DNA of 64,000 nucleotides from Rhizophagus irregularis (taxonomy: Eukaryota; Glomeromycota; Glomeromycetes; Glomerales; Glomeraceae): assembly GCF_026210795.1 (NCBI RefSeq), contig NC_089430.1, forward strand, positions 5,890,001 to 5,954,000. The letters are read 5' to 3'. Position 1 is the stretch's first letter, and each line of letters starts with the position of its first letter. A program made the position numbers and the translations under genes. Shown here in pieces: positions 35,219 to 48,304 of this stretch. Under the pieces are notes generated by a model. It searched no databases. It saw nothing but the letters and a program-made list of their open reading frames with translations, and was not told where the DNA came from.

Positions 35219-35894
35219 GATAAGTTATTGATTAGGAATTTGTTATATCCTCGCCCCTGGTACGCTTCCAAATGTGAAACTATAACTATTAACAATAAGT
35301 ACATTGTGTTAAAATCAGATCACAGCTCATAGAAATGTTGAAACTTTTGAAATTTACCTGTCTCAGCTTGAATTAACAAGATCTAAAAAATTTAGTATAT
35401 TTATAGGAGAATCGACTGTCGTACAGATTTGGTCTAGTACTATTATCACGTGACATCCATTCCGACAGACATAAAACATTTTACATGAAAAACAATGCAA
35501 GTATATCTTCGTTATGATAATGCACTTTATTATCATTGATTCAAGAAGAGAAATCAAAAAGGTCAAAAAGAATACATAAACTACCAATAAACTGAATTTT
35601 TGAACCAAAAATATATATGCTAAAAAAAAAAAGATACTAGTAAGCTATATTATGCTTAATACATCATTACATTAAGTAATACATATTATATATATGATTG
35701 TTCGAAAAAAATTTTTTTTTGGTTTTAATAAAATGCAATTTTGTTTGAATGAATGAAAAAATATTGTAGAAAATGAAATTATGATGTAAGTGAAAATATC
35801 AATTAAGAAATTACTAAGAAATAATTGTTTTTGTTCAAAAATTGAAAAATAAATCCAAACGTTAATTAGAAAAGATAATTAAGAAACCAAGATA
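35219..35894. other. Intergenic between RPC25 and the Ras GEF gene
   Basis: Upstream region of RPC25 and 3' region of the GEF gene. I see nothing else supported. Confidence 0.5.
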
Positions 35895-38800
35895 TTAAAC
35901 AAAATCATCAGCATCTAGGTCCATTACAACCAATTTAGTAGCTTCAAAACCTTTTAATCCATAACATTTATCATAAATTTCTTTATCAATAGAAAAATTA
36001 TATCCTCTTGATAAAGTCTGAAATGTTAATACCCTTTTAACTATTGTAGCTGTTGTACGATGTTTATGAAAATTAATAAGTGGTTGGTGGTGTAAAGGAG
36101 TCGTTGCGTCGGCTGAGCTAGATGGTAAAGGTGATGATGGAGTTGAGGGTTGCGATGACGTCGGATCAATAAATGATGGTACTGCTGCATTGAAAACTAA
36201 ATCCGAAAGGTATAACCCTAACAAAATTTCTTTTAATTTAATAATAATGCAAAAAAAAAACGGCTAAAGGACAACTCAAGATACAAACCTAAAAATGGGA
36301 TACAACCGGTATTGCGAACATCAGAAATACGACTTTTACGTTGTTTCATTAATTCTTTTAATATTGTAGAATCTTCAATGGATTTTCTCATGGCCTCTCT
36401 TATTACTTTCCAATTACCAAAAGCAGAAATATATTCACTTAATTCTTTAAATGCACGTAAATCTTCATTTCTAACCCTTGTCCATGTTCTTCTTAATCTT
36501 TCTACCGGTGGTGATTGTAGTCCAAGAAGAATTTGTGTTAATGTTGCAAAATTTGAAAATTGAAGACATTTCTAAAAAAAAAGTTTGATAAGTGATGGAA
36601 ATGGATAATCGATCAAAAAGTACTAAAGAATATGTGTTCTCTCTGTATTTACCTGTGCAATTCGTATAAACTTTTCGATTACTTGCACTCGATCATCCAA
36701 AGATCTGGTAAGTACTATCTCAGTAGCAACCCAATCACATGCCTTGCGAAAAAAAGAATATTATTACTATCATAGTTATTGTTGGAAGGAATTTAAATTT
36801 GAAAATACTGACCAAATTGAACCTTTCGATTACTTTATCAACACCATTTTCCCGAACTCTTTTTCTTGGTTTCTCTTTTTCTTCTTCAAGTTCTTTCTCT
36901 TTTCCTTTTCCTTTAACATCTTTCTTTTTCTCTTTTTTTTCTTCATTATCAGTCTTTTGAACATTTTCTTCGTTAGTAGTATAACCAACTTGAACCAAAT
37001 CTTCCCAATTAACTTTCAATAAAAAATCACGTTCGATCAAACAAAATTGTTTGGCAATATCTTCTGATCGATAATTTAATATAAAAGATCTATATTGAGA
37101 TTGAGAATTTACTGTTGTAGAAATTGACGGTGGTCTTTTCGGTTGATTATCTTGAATGGGAATTGGTGGTAAAGGTTTATTTAAAGAACTTTTCTGGACG
37201 GTAGTAGGAATATTCTTGATTGGAACTTTACTGCTACCACGAGGTTCAGCAGCAGAAGTAGTGGTAGTGGTAGTGGTAGTGGTAGTAGTGGTATGTTGAA
37301 CTGGAATGTCCGGAAGTTTTTTAGAGGGAGGTTCCGTGATTACAATACGTTTTACTGAAGATTCTGAACTTTTTTTAGGTGAACCGGGGGTTATGCTACT
37401 ATTGTTGGCAACTTGTTCTGAAGATGGAGGTTTCATAATTGATTTTACAGGTTCTCGTTCAACTTCTTTTGATGTTTCTTTCTCTCTTTGAATTTCAGTC
37501 CCAATATCTGAAGATGATTTGACGGATTCTTTATTTTTTAATTTTGATGATGAAGATGATGTTAATGTACGTGATAATATGGCTTCTGTACCAGCAGCTG
37601 TACCTGTATCTTCAATACCTAAGGTACCAAGTGATGAAAAAGTACTCCAAGAAACCCGCTTACCGGATTTTTCTTCAAGATCTTTAATTGTGACAGCAGA
37701 CCGTAAGTCAAATACTTTGGGAAATCGACGAAGTCTATGCGAGGAAGAGTTATTTTCATCATCATCCTCTTCCTCCTCCTCCTCAATATCAAGGCCTTGT
37801 TCAAAAACCTCTCCTTTATTTTCGGAAGGTTCTAGTGGTGTTACAAATATGTTCGGTTCATCATCTTTAACTTCATAAAACTTAGCATGTCTTCGACGTT
37901 TACGCATAGATTGAGGGTCTTCGGTTTGTTTGTTCTCAGATGATAATTCTTCGGCCATTTTTTCTTCCTCTTTTTTTGATTCCAAAGTGTCATGCAGAGA
38001 TATTGAAGATTTATCAAAATTATCATCGTCTTCAACTTCTAACACCGGACCTAACTCCCATACTTTGGTCTTACGACGAATAGTTCTAGTACTTTGACTG
38101 TTTTCTTCCAAATCTTCATTTTTATCTTCTTTTTCCTGTTCATGATTTGGAGGTATATGTGGTTCTGTTGAAGTTGAAGCCAATCCCTCATCATCTGAGC
38201 CCTCTTCCTCCTCTTCCTCCTCTTCCAATTCTTCCAATTCTTCTTGTAACTCACCTTCCTCCTCTTCATCCCAATTAAATCGTTCTTCCGTACCGGCAAA
38301 ATCCTCTTGACGCATTGCATCATAATATTCTTCCTCAAGCGATTCATCAACATAAGAAAATCCATCCAAGTAAATAGGTAAATCATCCTCGTTCAAATTT
38401 TCAGCTGGTACAGAAATTTCCGAATCGCCTTCTTCTGGGGTAACAATTTCAGAATTAGCGCAAAGCATTTTAATTCCACCTGATTTTCCAGTACCAGGTG
38501 TAAACAAAACCTTGGCGAATTTACCCACGGTTGCGGACATTTTTTGAGGCCATGAAGGCCGACGTGGTTTACGCTTTGATGCTTCTCCTTTCTCTTTTTG
38601 ATCAGATTGAATTGAAGGTGATCCAATATATGCAGGGGAAGAATTTCTTCTAACAATTCCTCCAGCATGATCAATTTGAGACAAATCAAATTCATCATCT
38701 TCGTCCTCATCATCGTCATTTTCTGCAAATCCACAAATTGCTTCGGATAATGATAAACTTCGTTTCTTACGTGTACGATCTTGAAATTTTTCGTTCATTG

Positions 38801-41800
38801 CTTCTTGAGTTTTAGGCTTCCTCATTGGGAAATTTAAAAATCCACCCTTAAAGAACGAAGGTGATGGTGGAACAACTAATGTTGGTTGGGTGTAGGTGAT
38901 AGTGTGCCTCCTATGCCGTCTTGGTGGAAGGGGTGGTGGTTCTTCTTCTTCTATTATTATATCATTATCATCTTTTAAATTATTTTTTAAATTATCTTTT
39001 GAGTTATGTTTCAAAGGTTTAAATTCTGCTTGTAATTTTCTACGTTGAGATAAATCACTCATGGAACTACTTCTTAATTTCAATTTTTTTTCTTTCACTT
39101 GTTTTGGTTTAGGAACTTTATCATTGCCTTTACCATCTACACCTAGTTCCCAATCACCAACCATCTTATTTGTTAATGTTGGTAAAGACTTTGCCAATTT
39201 TTCATTATAAAAACTTGAAATTTGATTTTCATCTGTGGAAAATTCATCACTATATTGTGAATTACTACTTGCAGCCTCAAAACTTTGACGAAATTCTGTC
39301 GGCTGTGAAATTCCTGAACGAGAAGATCGATGACGTCCAAATTCTTCACTTTCAGAATCTGTTGTTCCCGGAGTTAATATTGAACTTATAGTAGATGTTG
39401 AATCATGTTTTCTAGTCTTTTTTAACTTTTCTTTAGATGATGGAAAAGAGATACCAGCACCAACTCCGCTATGTTCAACTAATATTACGTCATCCTCCAA
39501 ATATTGTTCAGAATTTTGTTGTTGTGTAATATCTCCTGTCTTTTTTTCTGTGCCATTACCACTAACAACACCATTTCTATTCTTTGGAATACCCGCAACA
39601 CCCTTACGATAATAAATTTTTTTTAATCTTTTAATTACTTTTTTTAATGCTTGCACTATTTTTTGGTCTCGGGGTGCCGAAGGATGTAAAGTATTCAGAT
39701 AAGTTATAAGTTTAGACCTTAAATTACGACATGGAACGAAATCATACGCAAAATAATTGAGAAGCCAATGTCGTAGAGCTACAAATGTCCTAAATATAAA
39801 ATAAAATTTAAAAAATTTCCGATAAAAATGAATTAAAAAAAAAAAAAGTTACAAACATACCTGACTCTTACTACCCTTCTTTTTTCATCATCAAATTCTA
39901 ATGCCCAATTAAATCTCAAGATTAATAGATTACATAAATGTAATGGCGTTATAAATGCTCGATATGTAAGAAAAAAATCCGTTAAGAAAGTATAATCTAG
40001 TAAGAGTAAAATTTAACTTTAAAAAATTAATAAGCAAATCAAATAATATTTTCATGTAACTATAAGAGCATATTTTTAAAAAATTACCAATTCCACTTGT
40101 TAATTTCTCAATTAATTTTTCAATCGTTGCAGCCATTATCACTTTTTCTGTCATAACAATAGAATGTCTGTTTTTTGACGGTTTACTTTCGAACCTATCT
40201 CTTAACCCTGCACCACATATCGTTTTACCCGCTTTCTCCAATTTTTCATGTATACTCCATCTTTTTGAAGAAGAGACATAAGAAGAAATAATTGATCCTT
40301 GCCTTCTCTCTTCAGCCCTTGATATTGACCAAACTATAAGTCTTGGGTCATCATCTGATTGAATTTGATCAAATATTTCAGTACCATAAGTTGAAATGAG
40401 TGAAGGTACCTCAGGCGCTCGTGATGGATTTATCACTTGGTGCATTGCCGCAGTCACCGAGAAGCGACCTTGAGGAATATAGGAGGGGATTTGTCCATGT
40501 GAAAGTTGTTGAATGTCGCCTGCTTGATTAAATGATGTTGTATCAAATATTATCTCGCCATCATCTACTAAATTGTCCTTTGAATTTAAACCAACTAAAT
40601 TATTTTGTGATTGTTGAATTCTATCATGATCATGATTTTGTGTTGGCCAATTTAATATTCTAGCAAATTCCTGATCAGAATTTGGTATAATAATAGAATT
40701 ATATCTCCTCATTGTTGGTATGATAATTTGTGAATTTGGTCGGGGTAAATTTTGTACATCAAATTCTGTAGTTGGCCTGTATGGGACAGGTGCAGATCTG
40801 CGAGATTCACGTGGCCGGTTGGATTTCATGGTATCTCTAATTATATTATATATAAAGAAGTTCAAAAAAAAAAGAAACGGGAAAAAAAATAACGAAAATA
40901 CGCAAACGCGAAAAATTTTAGGATCACGTGATATGATATAATTATTGTATATTACGTGTTTAAACCAATTCACTTTTTTTTTTTTGTTTTAATTTCGCGA
41001 GATAAAATAATTATCCTACATAAGAAACCCCCTCGAATTTTTTAAAAATGGATATTTAACTATACTATATTGGATGTATATACATAAAAAGAAAAAGAAA
41101 AAAAAAAATAATATATTTTTAATTGAAGAATTCTTCTATTATTATTTATTCAACGAATTAAGTAAATTTTATTAAATGAATCGAAATTCATTCTTTACAA
41201 TAATAGAATCCTTTTTTAGTTTTTTAATTAAAAAAATTCGAAATATAAAACTGACCAGCATGCCCCTTTCAAGTAAAAAAATATTTGCTGTAACGATTTC
41301 GAAAACTGAAGAATCTTCTTTGTTCTAACATTCTTACCAATACTTGAGTAACGAATATTGAAATAATTCCACTCAATTTGTTGTATGGGCAGATATTTTT
41401 TCTCATTGAATACTACATAAATCACACTTTCACACAAAAATCCCGACCCAATTTTTTCTAAGAGATATTAAACATTACCTCATAGAAACATTATCATCCA
41501 AGTTAATAAAGGCTTCACTATTACTCAACTGGTGACGTGACTTTGATTTCTGGTGAGCTGCGACATTACTTCCAATAATAGACGTTGATATTACATTGTC
41601 CGAAGCGAATTTTGACGCGGCGGGTATATTTAAGTTACTAGATATTATAGGTGATTCAGAAACCTGTTGAGTCGTGTTTTGGTCACTTATTATGTTTGGA
41701 GGAGATTCTTCTTGAGGTTGTGAATTACTTTTAGTTTCCTCTTCAATATTTTCGTGTTGAGTATCTTTATTATTATCATTATTTAAGGTTAAGGTTATAC

Positions 41801-41861
41801 CACTATTTTCAATATTCTCGGTGGTTTCTTTAATATTAGTTGACTCAGTTTTATTGTCCAT
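35895..41861 (-). CDS. LTE1: Lte1-like Ras guanine nucleotide exchange factor
   Basis: Predicted GEF of the Lte1/Cdc25 group, a regulator of mitotic exit in yeasts. Core exons: 40836-40088, 39996-39861, 39789-36813, 36742-36653, 36571-36289, 36217-35895. An upstream exon 41861-41479 joins in phase across a long 642-bp intron, giving about 1646 residues. Without it the protein starts at 40829 with 1516. The RasGEF_N domain spans AATIEKLIEKLTSGI, DYTFLTDFFLTYRAFITPLH and LRHWLLNYFAYDF. A ~900-residue disordered, acidic and Ser-rich middle follows, with a Thr run and a Pro-rich PPPLPPRR motif. The catalytic RasGEF domain reads DIAKQFCLIERDFLL, ACDWVATEIVLT, RIAQKCLQFSNFATLTQIL, GCIPFLGLYLSDLVFNA, INFHKHRTTATIVKRV. 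The order and blocks match fungal Lte1. The first exon is the least certain part. Confidence 0.88.
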
Positions 41862-41892
41862 AATAATAAATTTTTTATATAATTTTTTCCTG

Positions 41893-41923
<31 letters not shown>

Positions 41924-43112
41924 CCCGTTTTCGATTAAGAAAAAAAACTTGTCGCGTCTTAAGTTCGCGAATAAATTTTTTTTTCTTGCGGCAATATCTT
42001 TTTTTAGTGCATAATAAGTTAATACGACGACTTAACAGTTAACATGAAAACCTAAAAAGCAATAAGATACCATGAACTAAATAATAAAGCGAACGATCAG
42101 ATTTTGACAGATAAATGGAAGTATATATATATTTTATATAACACAGGGAGGTTATATAAAACGAAGATTTTCAAAATGATTTTCTGTACAAGGATTTATA
42201 ATGAGGACAAGTTTGTCAGGTGTAAAAGCGGAGCCTACAAAAAAGTAAAAAATGACCAATGTGTATAACCATTAGCAGCAATATGTTATGCGACATTTGG
42301 ACTGTCTGTGCTGCCCGATAAATGATACACATACATTTTCAAGTACCAACCAGTATTAATGTTATGTTAATCTCAATTTATTTTTCAATGTGAACTATTA
42401 CTCAATCAATCTTTTGTTTATGATCTTGTGGAAAATTCATTTTATATTAAGACAAGGAGTAAAAAAGATGCAAGATGAGAGACGATAAAGTTTTATTTTA
42501 AGTTATCTTGTGGATCTCTTCGTCATATAGATTTTTGAATCGTAATAATTTTGCATGTTTCAGTTAAAAATAAATAAATTAAATTAAATTTAAATTTAAA
42601 TTTAAATTTTTTTTTTTTTTTTTTGTTCATTTAACCTTGCAGTTATGGAAGTTCTTCAAATATCATCCATCACATTGATGTGGGAATTTTTTAAATGGTT
42701 CCCTTGTGAATTTTTTTTTTAACGTTATAAAAAACCCGTCTTATATCCAGTATTGGAAAAACATGTATTATTGAAAAGGCTTGGGTTATTTCCATTGTTG
42801 GAAAACTCCTTTTTTTTTATTGTCGCATCCACACGGGGAAACAAAATTAATTTAATATGTTTAAAAAAAAAACAGATAATGAGATTATATTTGTGTTAAT
42901 GAATAAAAATTGAATATCTTTTTATTTGTTGGTATCATTGGTCGATAAAATTCCATTAGAAATTGGAATTTTAGAATTCCTTTACGTCACAATGTATCAA
43001 TCAACTGACAACTGTATATACTGTTATATACCGGGTATATCGTAAGCTAAACGTTATTGTGTAACCTAAATGTATAAGAAAAATTATAAATTTCGTACAT
43101 CCCTTACGTATA
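41862..43112. other. Intergenic, divergent promoter region
   Basis: Begins with a run of 29 A at 41893-41921 just before the GEF start, and contains TTTAAATTTAAATTT repeats at 42585-42607. No further gene seen up to the tRNA. Confidence 0.5.
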
Positions 43113-43195
43113 GGTGACTTGGCCGAGTTGGTCTAAGGCGCCGCACTCAAGTTGCGGTCTCGAAAGAGGCGTGAGTTCGAATCTCACAGTCACCA
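43113..43195 (+). tRNA. tRNA-Leu (anticodon CAA)
   Basis: 83 bases without an intron. Acceptor strands GGTGACT and AGTCACC pair fully, with discriminator A. The D arm is GGCC...AAGGCG. The anticodon stem CCGCA/TGCGG encloses loop CTCAAGT, with CAA at 43148-43150 reading UUG. A long variable arm (TCTCGAAAGA) is as expected of class II tRNAs, and the T arm GTGAGTTCGAATCTCAC carries internal box B. The box A-like TGGCCGAGTTGG is present, and a TTTAT run follows as possible Pol III terminator. Confidence 0.96.
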
Positions 43196-43571
43196 TTTAT
43201 CCACTGATTTCTTTTCCTTTTTGGAATAGAATGAGAAGAATGTAATTAAATTTTTGTGATGTTTGTAACTTTGTTTATCCTGTGATTTTTTGAATCAAAC
43301 CCGTACACATAATTACACGACAAATATTTGTCCTACCATGTATTTCAATCAGGCGACCAATCGTATCCGATAATTTGTTATCGTCTAAAGTCTGCTTTTT
43401 TTTATAATTTTTGTTCTCCAATACCCTCAATATACCCAGCGCTTCCGCATAGAGCGAAATCTCACCCCAATACGTTCCTTCTATCTCCCAAATAACTTTT
43501 CTCAGTTTCCAGTTTATTTATCTGAAAAAATTCCACCGGTTGATAATAATTATAAAAAAGTTAAATAAATA
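43196..43571. other. tRNA 3' flank and septin promoter
   Basis: 376 bp with no gene; the last 100 bases, ending AAATAATGG, are the septin leader. Confidence 0.5.
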
Positions 43572-45432
43572 ATGGCTGCTATCGCCGAGCCTCAAAAGGT
43601 TACCTTCTTTATTTTTTGGTTTGGTTTCAGTAAACCATCATCCGCCATGTTAGAGATACTAAAATCTATTTTCTATTAAACCAAATTTTTTAGATGAATC
43701 TAAATGGTTATGTAGGTTTTGATTCTATCACCCGACAAATTGAAAAGAAGTTACTAAAACGCGGCTTTCAGTTCAACGTAATTGTTGTTGGTATGTTCAA
43801 AGTAAATTTTACATTCGCTCATCCATGGATTTAAAAGGAAACATATTCTAATTTTTTATTTAATTTTGTAATTTCAATCTTCTTGTCTGTTGATATATTA
43901 TAGGCCAAACTGGACTTGGTAAATCAACTCTCATCAACACCATTTTCGCTGCCCACTTGATTGATAGTAAGGGTCGTACTAGCTCCGAGGAACCTTTCAG
44001 GCAAACAACTGAAATTCAAACTGTATCACATTGTATGTAGTTTCGTCTTTACATTTTTATCGAGTGCGGCCTTTATTTTTTTAAAAAAGTTATATTTTAT
44101 ACCGGTTGTTTTGGTATTATGCGTTGTAATTCATATATTACTATCCGCTTTACTCTTGGGATAAGATAATTAATTATTAATTAGTATTCATTCATTTATA
44201 GTAATTGAAGAAAATGGAATTCGTTTGAGACTTAATATTGTTGATACTCCCGGTTATGGTGATCAAGTTAATAATGAAAACTGGTATGTTATAATTTTTT
44301 TTTTTTATATATAACTTTATTATATTATGATACCTAACCTTTTTGACATTTGAAACAGTTGGGAGCCAATTATTAAGTACATTAAAGACCAGCATAGTGC
44401 TTATTTACGCAAAGAACTTACTGCTATGCGTGAACGTTATATTCAAGATACCAGAATTCATTGTTGCTTATTCTTTATTTCTCCAACTGGTCATGCGTAC
44501 GTACTTTAATCTTTAATTCGTTAAACTATTTTATATTGAAATAATTTATTTATCTATCTATTTATTTATTTTTTCCTAATCAACTTTAGACTGAAACCTA
44601 TTGACATTGTGGTACTTAGAAAACTTTCTGAAGTTGTCAATGTCGTTCCAGTCATTGCCAAATCTGATTCTTTGACAATGGAAGAACGTGTGGCCTTCAA
44701 ACAAAGAGTATGTTAGACGTACATGATATAATTAACTGTCTAATTTTTATTCGTGACTTAATTTAGTTTTTATCCCGTTATATAGATAAAGTCCGAATTA
44801 GCCTTTCATAATATCAAGTTATATCCTTATGATTCTGATGAGCTTGATGATGATGAGCGGGCACTCAACGAACGTATCAAGGTGATTATACTTTTTTTTT
44901 TGTTTGTCCGGTTTATAAACAAATCGAATTTAACATTATATTCTTATTAAAATAGCAAATGATCCCATTCGCTATTGTTGGATCTGAAAAAAATGTAGTA
45001 ATTGATGGTAAATCCGTTCGCGGGCGAAGAAATCGATGGGGTGTTATTAATGGTAAATTAATATTTAACCGATCTATTTAAATTATTTAAATAGTAATTT
45101 AATGCTAATATTTAACGTATACATTATTTCAGTGGAAAATGAAGATCATTGTGAATTTGTCCATCTTCGAGATTTTCTCACACGGTAAGTTAACATATGA
45201 CTTAAAAAGCTATTTTTTCTTTTGATATTTATACTAAACATCCTTGTTATCGATAACTTCCAGAACCCACCTTCAGGATCTTATTGAAACTACTGCTCAA
45301 ATTCATTATGAGGCATTCCGTTCAAAACAATTGTTGGCTTTGAAAGAAACCAGTAGCAAGCAACATGAACAACAGCAACAACAATCACAACCTGTGCAGC
45401 CGCAAGTAGGACCTGGTGGACCAGTTATTTAA
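43572..45432 (+). CDS. CDC10: Septin of the Cdc10 group
   Basis: GTP-binding filament protein at septation and cell-cortex sites. Ten exons: 43572-43598, 43694-43790, 43904-44032, 44202-44283, 44359-44496, 44590-44707, 44786-44881, 44956-45052, 45133-45184, 45264-45432. The sum is 334 residues with every phase closing. Motifs: GYVGFDSITRQIEKKLLKRG N-terminal polybasic/interface region, GQTGLGKST P-loop (split between exons 2 and 3), NIVDTPGYGD G3, AKSD G4, and the septin unique element WEPIIKYIKDQH / HLQDLIETTAQIHYE. There is no C-terminal coiled coil, which is typical of Cdc10; a Gln-rich tail replaces it. The first exon encodes only nine residues, a very short leader exon. Confidence 0.95.
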
Positions 45433-46140
45433 AATAGAACAACGTAAAAAAAAAGATTGAAAATTCAAGGGGGTAAAGGAGGTAACGGGTAATGTGGGTT
45501 TTAGAAATTATATTGTATTTTCTTATTTTTAGAATATATTTCATAAATTACTTCACTTTTTTTAACTTACCGTAACTTTTTCCTTGATATATTTTGTTTG
45601 AAATTTATTTATATTTCATTTTTGTTTAAATAATTTTGTTTAGAACTTTGGATATTTATACGTCATTATTTTTATATATTTATTATTATCTTGATATATG
45701 ATAAGCAGAATGTATACTCGGAATTTAATATTTAATTTTATTTTGAAATCCGAGTGATGAAAGATCATTTTATTGTTGGGAAACCTTTAAAATTATTTAT
45801 CAATACTTTAATCTGCAAACAAATATTAATAATATTTTTTTTTCATTTTCTTTGAATTAACCCATTTTATTGTACCCAATTTTTTATTTGAATTAAAAAA
45901 AAATCACTAATTATCTAATAAATTATATTATAAAAATTAAAATTATAATAGTTTTGTTCAACATAAATTACATCATTAGTATGACATTTAAAATAGCTAT
46001 TGATTTACCCAATAATTTCCTGTGCGTTTACCATGCGTAATAGTCAATGATCAATCGCAAATTTGACATCGCATCAAAAAAATTATTGTTCTATGTAAAT
46101 AAAGATATTCAAAAAAAAAAAAAATTTCTGATATTTCACA
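45433..46140. other. Intergenic between septin and LCB2
   Basis: 3' region of the septin gene and promoter of LCB2. Poly-A and poly-T tracts only; no gene seen. Confidence 0.5.
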
Positions 46141-48098
46141 ATGGGCAAAGGAAGCCGAACAAAGGTTTCAACAGCTCAGAATTTTCAACTATCTACTTCT
46201 GAAAGCTCTAGCGATCATTTTACTAGTTCGGCTATGAAAGTAGAACAAGAGGGACCTGCTAAAAAACAGCGATATGTATCAAAGCGAAGAGAAGACGATC
46301 CAGGCTGGAAAGAAGAGGAGCCTCCGTATTACTTTCTTTTTACCACATATTTATCATATTTAGTACTTATTTGTTTTGGTCATCTGCGAGATTTTTTTGG
46401 AAAAAGATTTTTAAGCAAAAATTATAAACACTTGAAAGAACAGAATGTAAGTCTATTGTGCTTAAAAAGATGAATTTTTTTAATTCATATGATAACTGAC
46501 TTCTAATTTACGATAGGGATATGCACCATTAAATTCTGATTTTGATAATTTTTATGTTCGTAGATTAAAATTAAGAATTAATGATTGTTTCAATCGACCA
46601 GTTACAGGAGTTCCAGGAAGAAAAATTACCTTATTAGAAAGAGAAACCAAAGATTATTGTAAAACATTTCAATTAACAGGAACTAAAAGAGATTGTTTAA
46701 ATTTAAGTAGTTATAATTATTTAGGATTTGCACAAAGTCAAGGACCTTGTGCTGATGCAGTTGAACAAACAGTTAGAAAGTATGGAATTTCGACATGTAG
46801 CCCTAGAAATGAAGTTGGTATGAAAAAAAAAAAAAATTTAATTATTAAATTCCTATATTCAATTTAGTTTATATTTATTTTCTTCATTTTTAGGAACATC
46901 AAATTTACATCTACAAGTTGAATCATTGGTAGCAAAATTTGTAGGAAAGCCAGCAGCAATGCTTATTTCAATGGGATATGCTACTAATAGTACAACAATA
47001 CCAGCATTGGCATCAAAGGGATGCCTCATAATTTCTGATGAACTTAACCATAGTTCTATAGTATTTGGTAGTCGTCTTGCTGGGGCTTTTATTAGAGTAT
47101 TTAAACATAATAATATGACAGATTTAGAATCCTTGTTGAAAGAATGTATTAGTCAAGGTCAACCACGTACACATCGACCATGGAAAAAAATACTTTTAAT
47201 TGTGGAGGGATTATATTCCATGGAAGGAAGTATATGTAATCTTCCAAAAATCATCGAATTAAAAAAGAAATATAAGGTAAATATTTAACCTTCTTATATA
47301 AAAGAAAGAAATTTTTTCTATTGGTCTCACATTCTTCTCTTTTTTAAAAGTTTTATTTATACGTGGATGAAGCGCATAGCATTGGAGCACTAGGACCACA
47401 TGGAAGGGGAGTGTGTGATTATTATGGAATAGATCCTAATGAAGTTGATATATTAATGGGAACGCTTACAAAATCATTTGGAGCAGCAGGAGGATATATA
47501 GCAGCAGACAAAAATATCATCAATCATTTACGACTTACAAATCATGCTACTATATATGCAGAATCAATGACTCCAATTGTACTTCAACAGATATATACTT
47601 CAATGTCTATTATAATGGGAGAAGATGGAACGAATGAAGGACAAGAAAGATTAGAAAGATTAGCATTTAACTCAAGATATTTAAGTACTAATTTGAGAAG
47701 ATTAGGGTTTATTGTTTATGGCGACCGTGATTCACCCATTATACCTCTTTTATTATTTAATCCTGCAAAAATTCCGTAAGTATAGATGATGTTTTTTTTT
47801 CTTTTGAGAATATATATTTAATTAATAAAATTGTCTTAATAATATTATTTTCTATAGGGCATTTTCTAGAGAATGTCTAAAGAGAAATTTAGCAGTTGTA
47901 GTTGTTGCATATCCAGCTACACCAATGATATCATCAAGAGCAAGATTTTGTATATCAGCAGCACATACAAAAGAAGATATTGATGAAATATTAAAAATAT
48001 GTAATGAGATAGGGGACATATTACAACTTAAATTATCAAGTAACAAAATTCGATATACAATTGAAGAAGTTTTAAGGGATGGGGAAAATAATTTATAA
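46141..48098 (+). CDS. LCB2: Serine palmitoyltransferase subunit 2
   Basis: Condenses serine with palmitoyl-CoA, the first step of sphingolipid synthesis, in the ER with Lcb1. Exons 46141-46446, 46517-46817, 46894-47276, 47351-47775, 47858-48098; 551 residues. The N-terminus has a membrane segment ([20 protein letters not shown], about residues 62-81). The alpha-oxoamine synthase fold follows: [27 protein letters not shown], the substrate-binding [37 protein letters not shown], and the PLP lysine in [14 protein letters not shown] (about residue 371; most homologues have GTFTKSFG). The C-terminal [15 protein letters not shown] block matches Lcb2 and not Lcb1. It is complete, with no lesions. 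Confidence 0.95.
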
Positions 48099-48304
48099 TG
48101 ATATAATAATGATAATAGAATTTTTTTTATTTTACTATATGTATTATTTCTTAAACGTATTTATTTAATGGTAATAATAATAAAATAATAAAAAAGATAA
48201 CAAATAATAATATGATTTTACTGATTATCAGATCTACAGTAAATATGCAGATCGACCGATTTAAGTATTTTACTGTATAAGTAGTGTACTAAATATTATC
48301 TCTG

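Noticed and set aside
36739-37022. Overlapping plus-strand frames with Phe/Ser runs
   Set aside because: Antisense of the Lys/Glu-rich part of the Lte1-like exon.
37519-38734. Further frames on both strands inside the Lte1-like middle region
   Set aside because: Shadows caused by repetitive acidic and Ser codons; the single 2977-bp exon explains the region.
40830-40973. N-terminal extension of the Ras GEF frame with a hydrophobic stretch
   Set aside because: It is in frame but reads intron-like AT-rich sequence; a splice acceptor at 40837-40838 and the ATG at 40829 explain the start better.
41893-41921. Run of 29 A as possible retroposon tail
   Set aside because: No reverse-transcribed sequence or target duplication beside it; such tracts are common in this genome.
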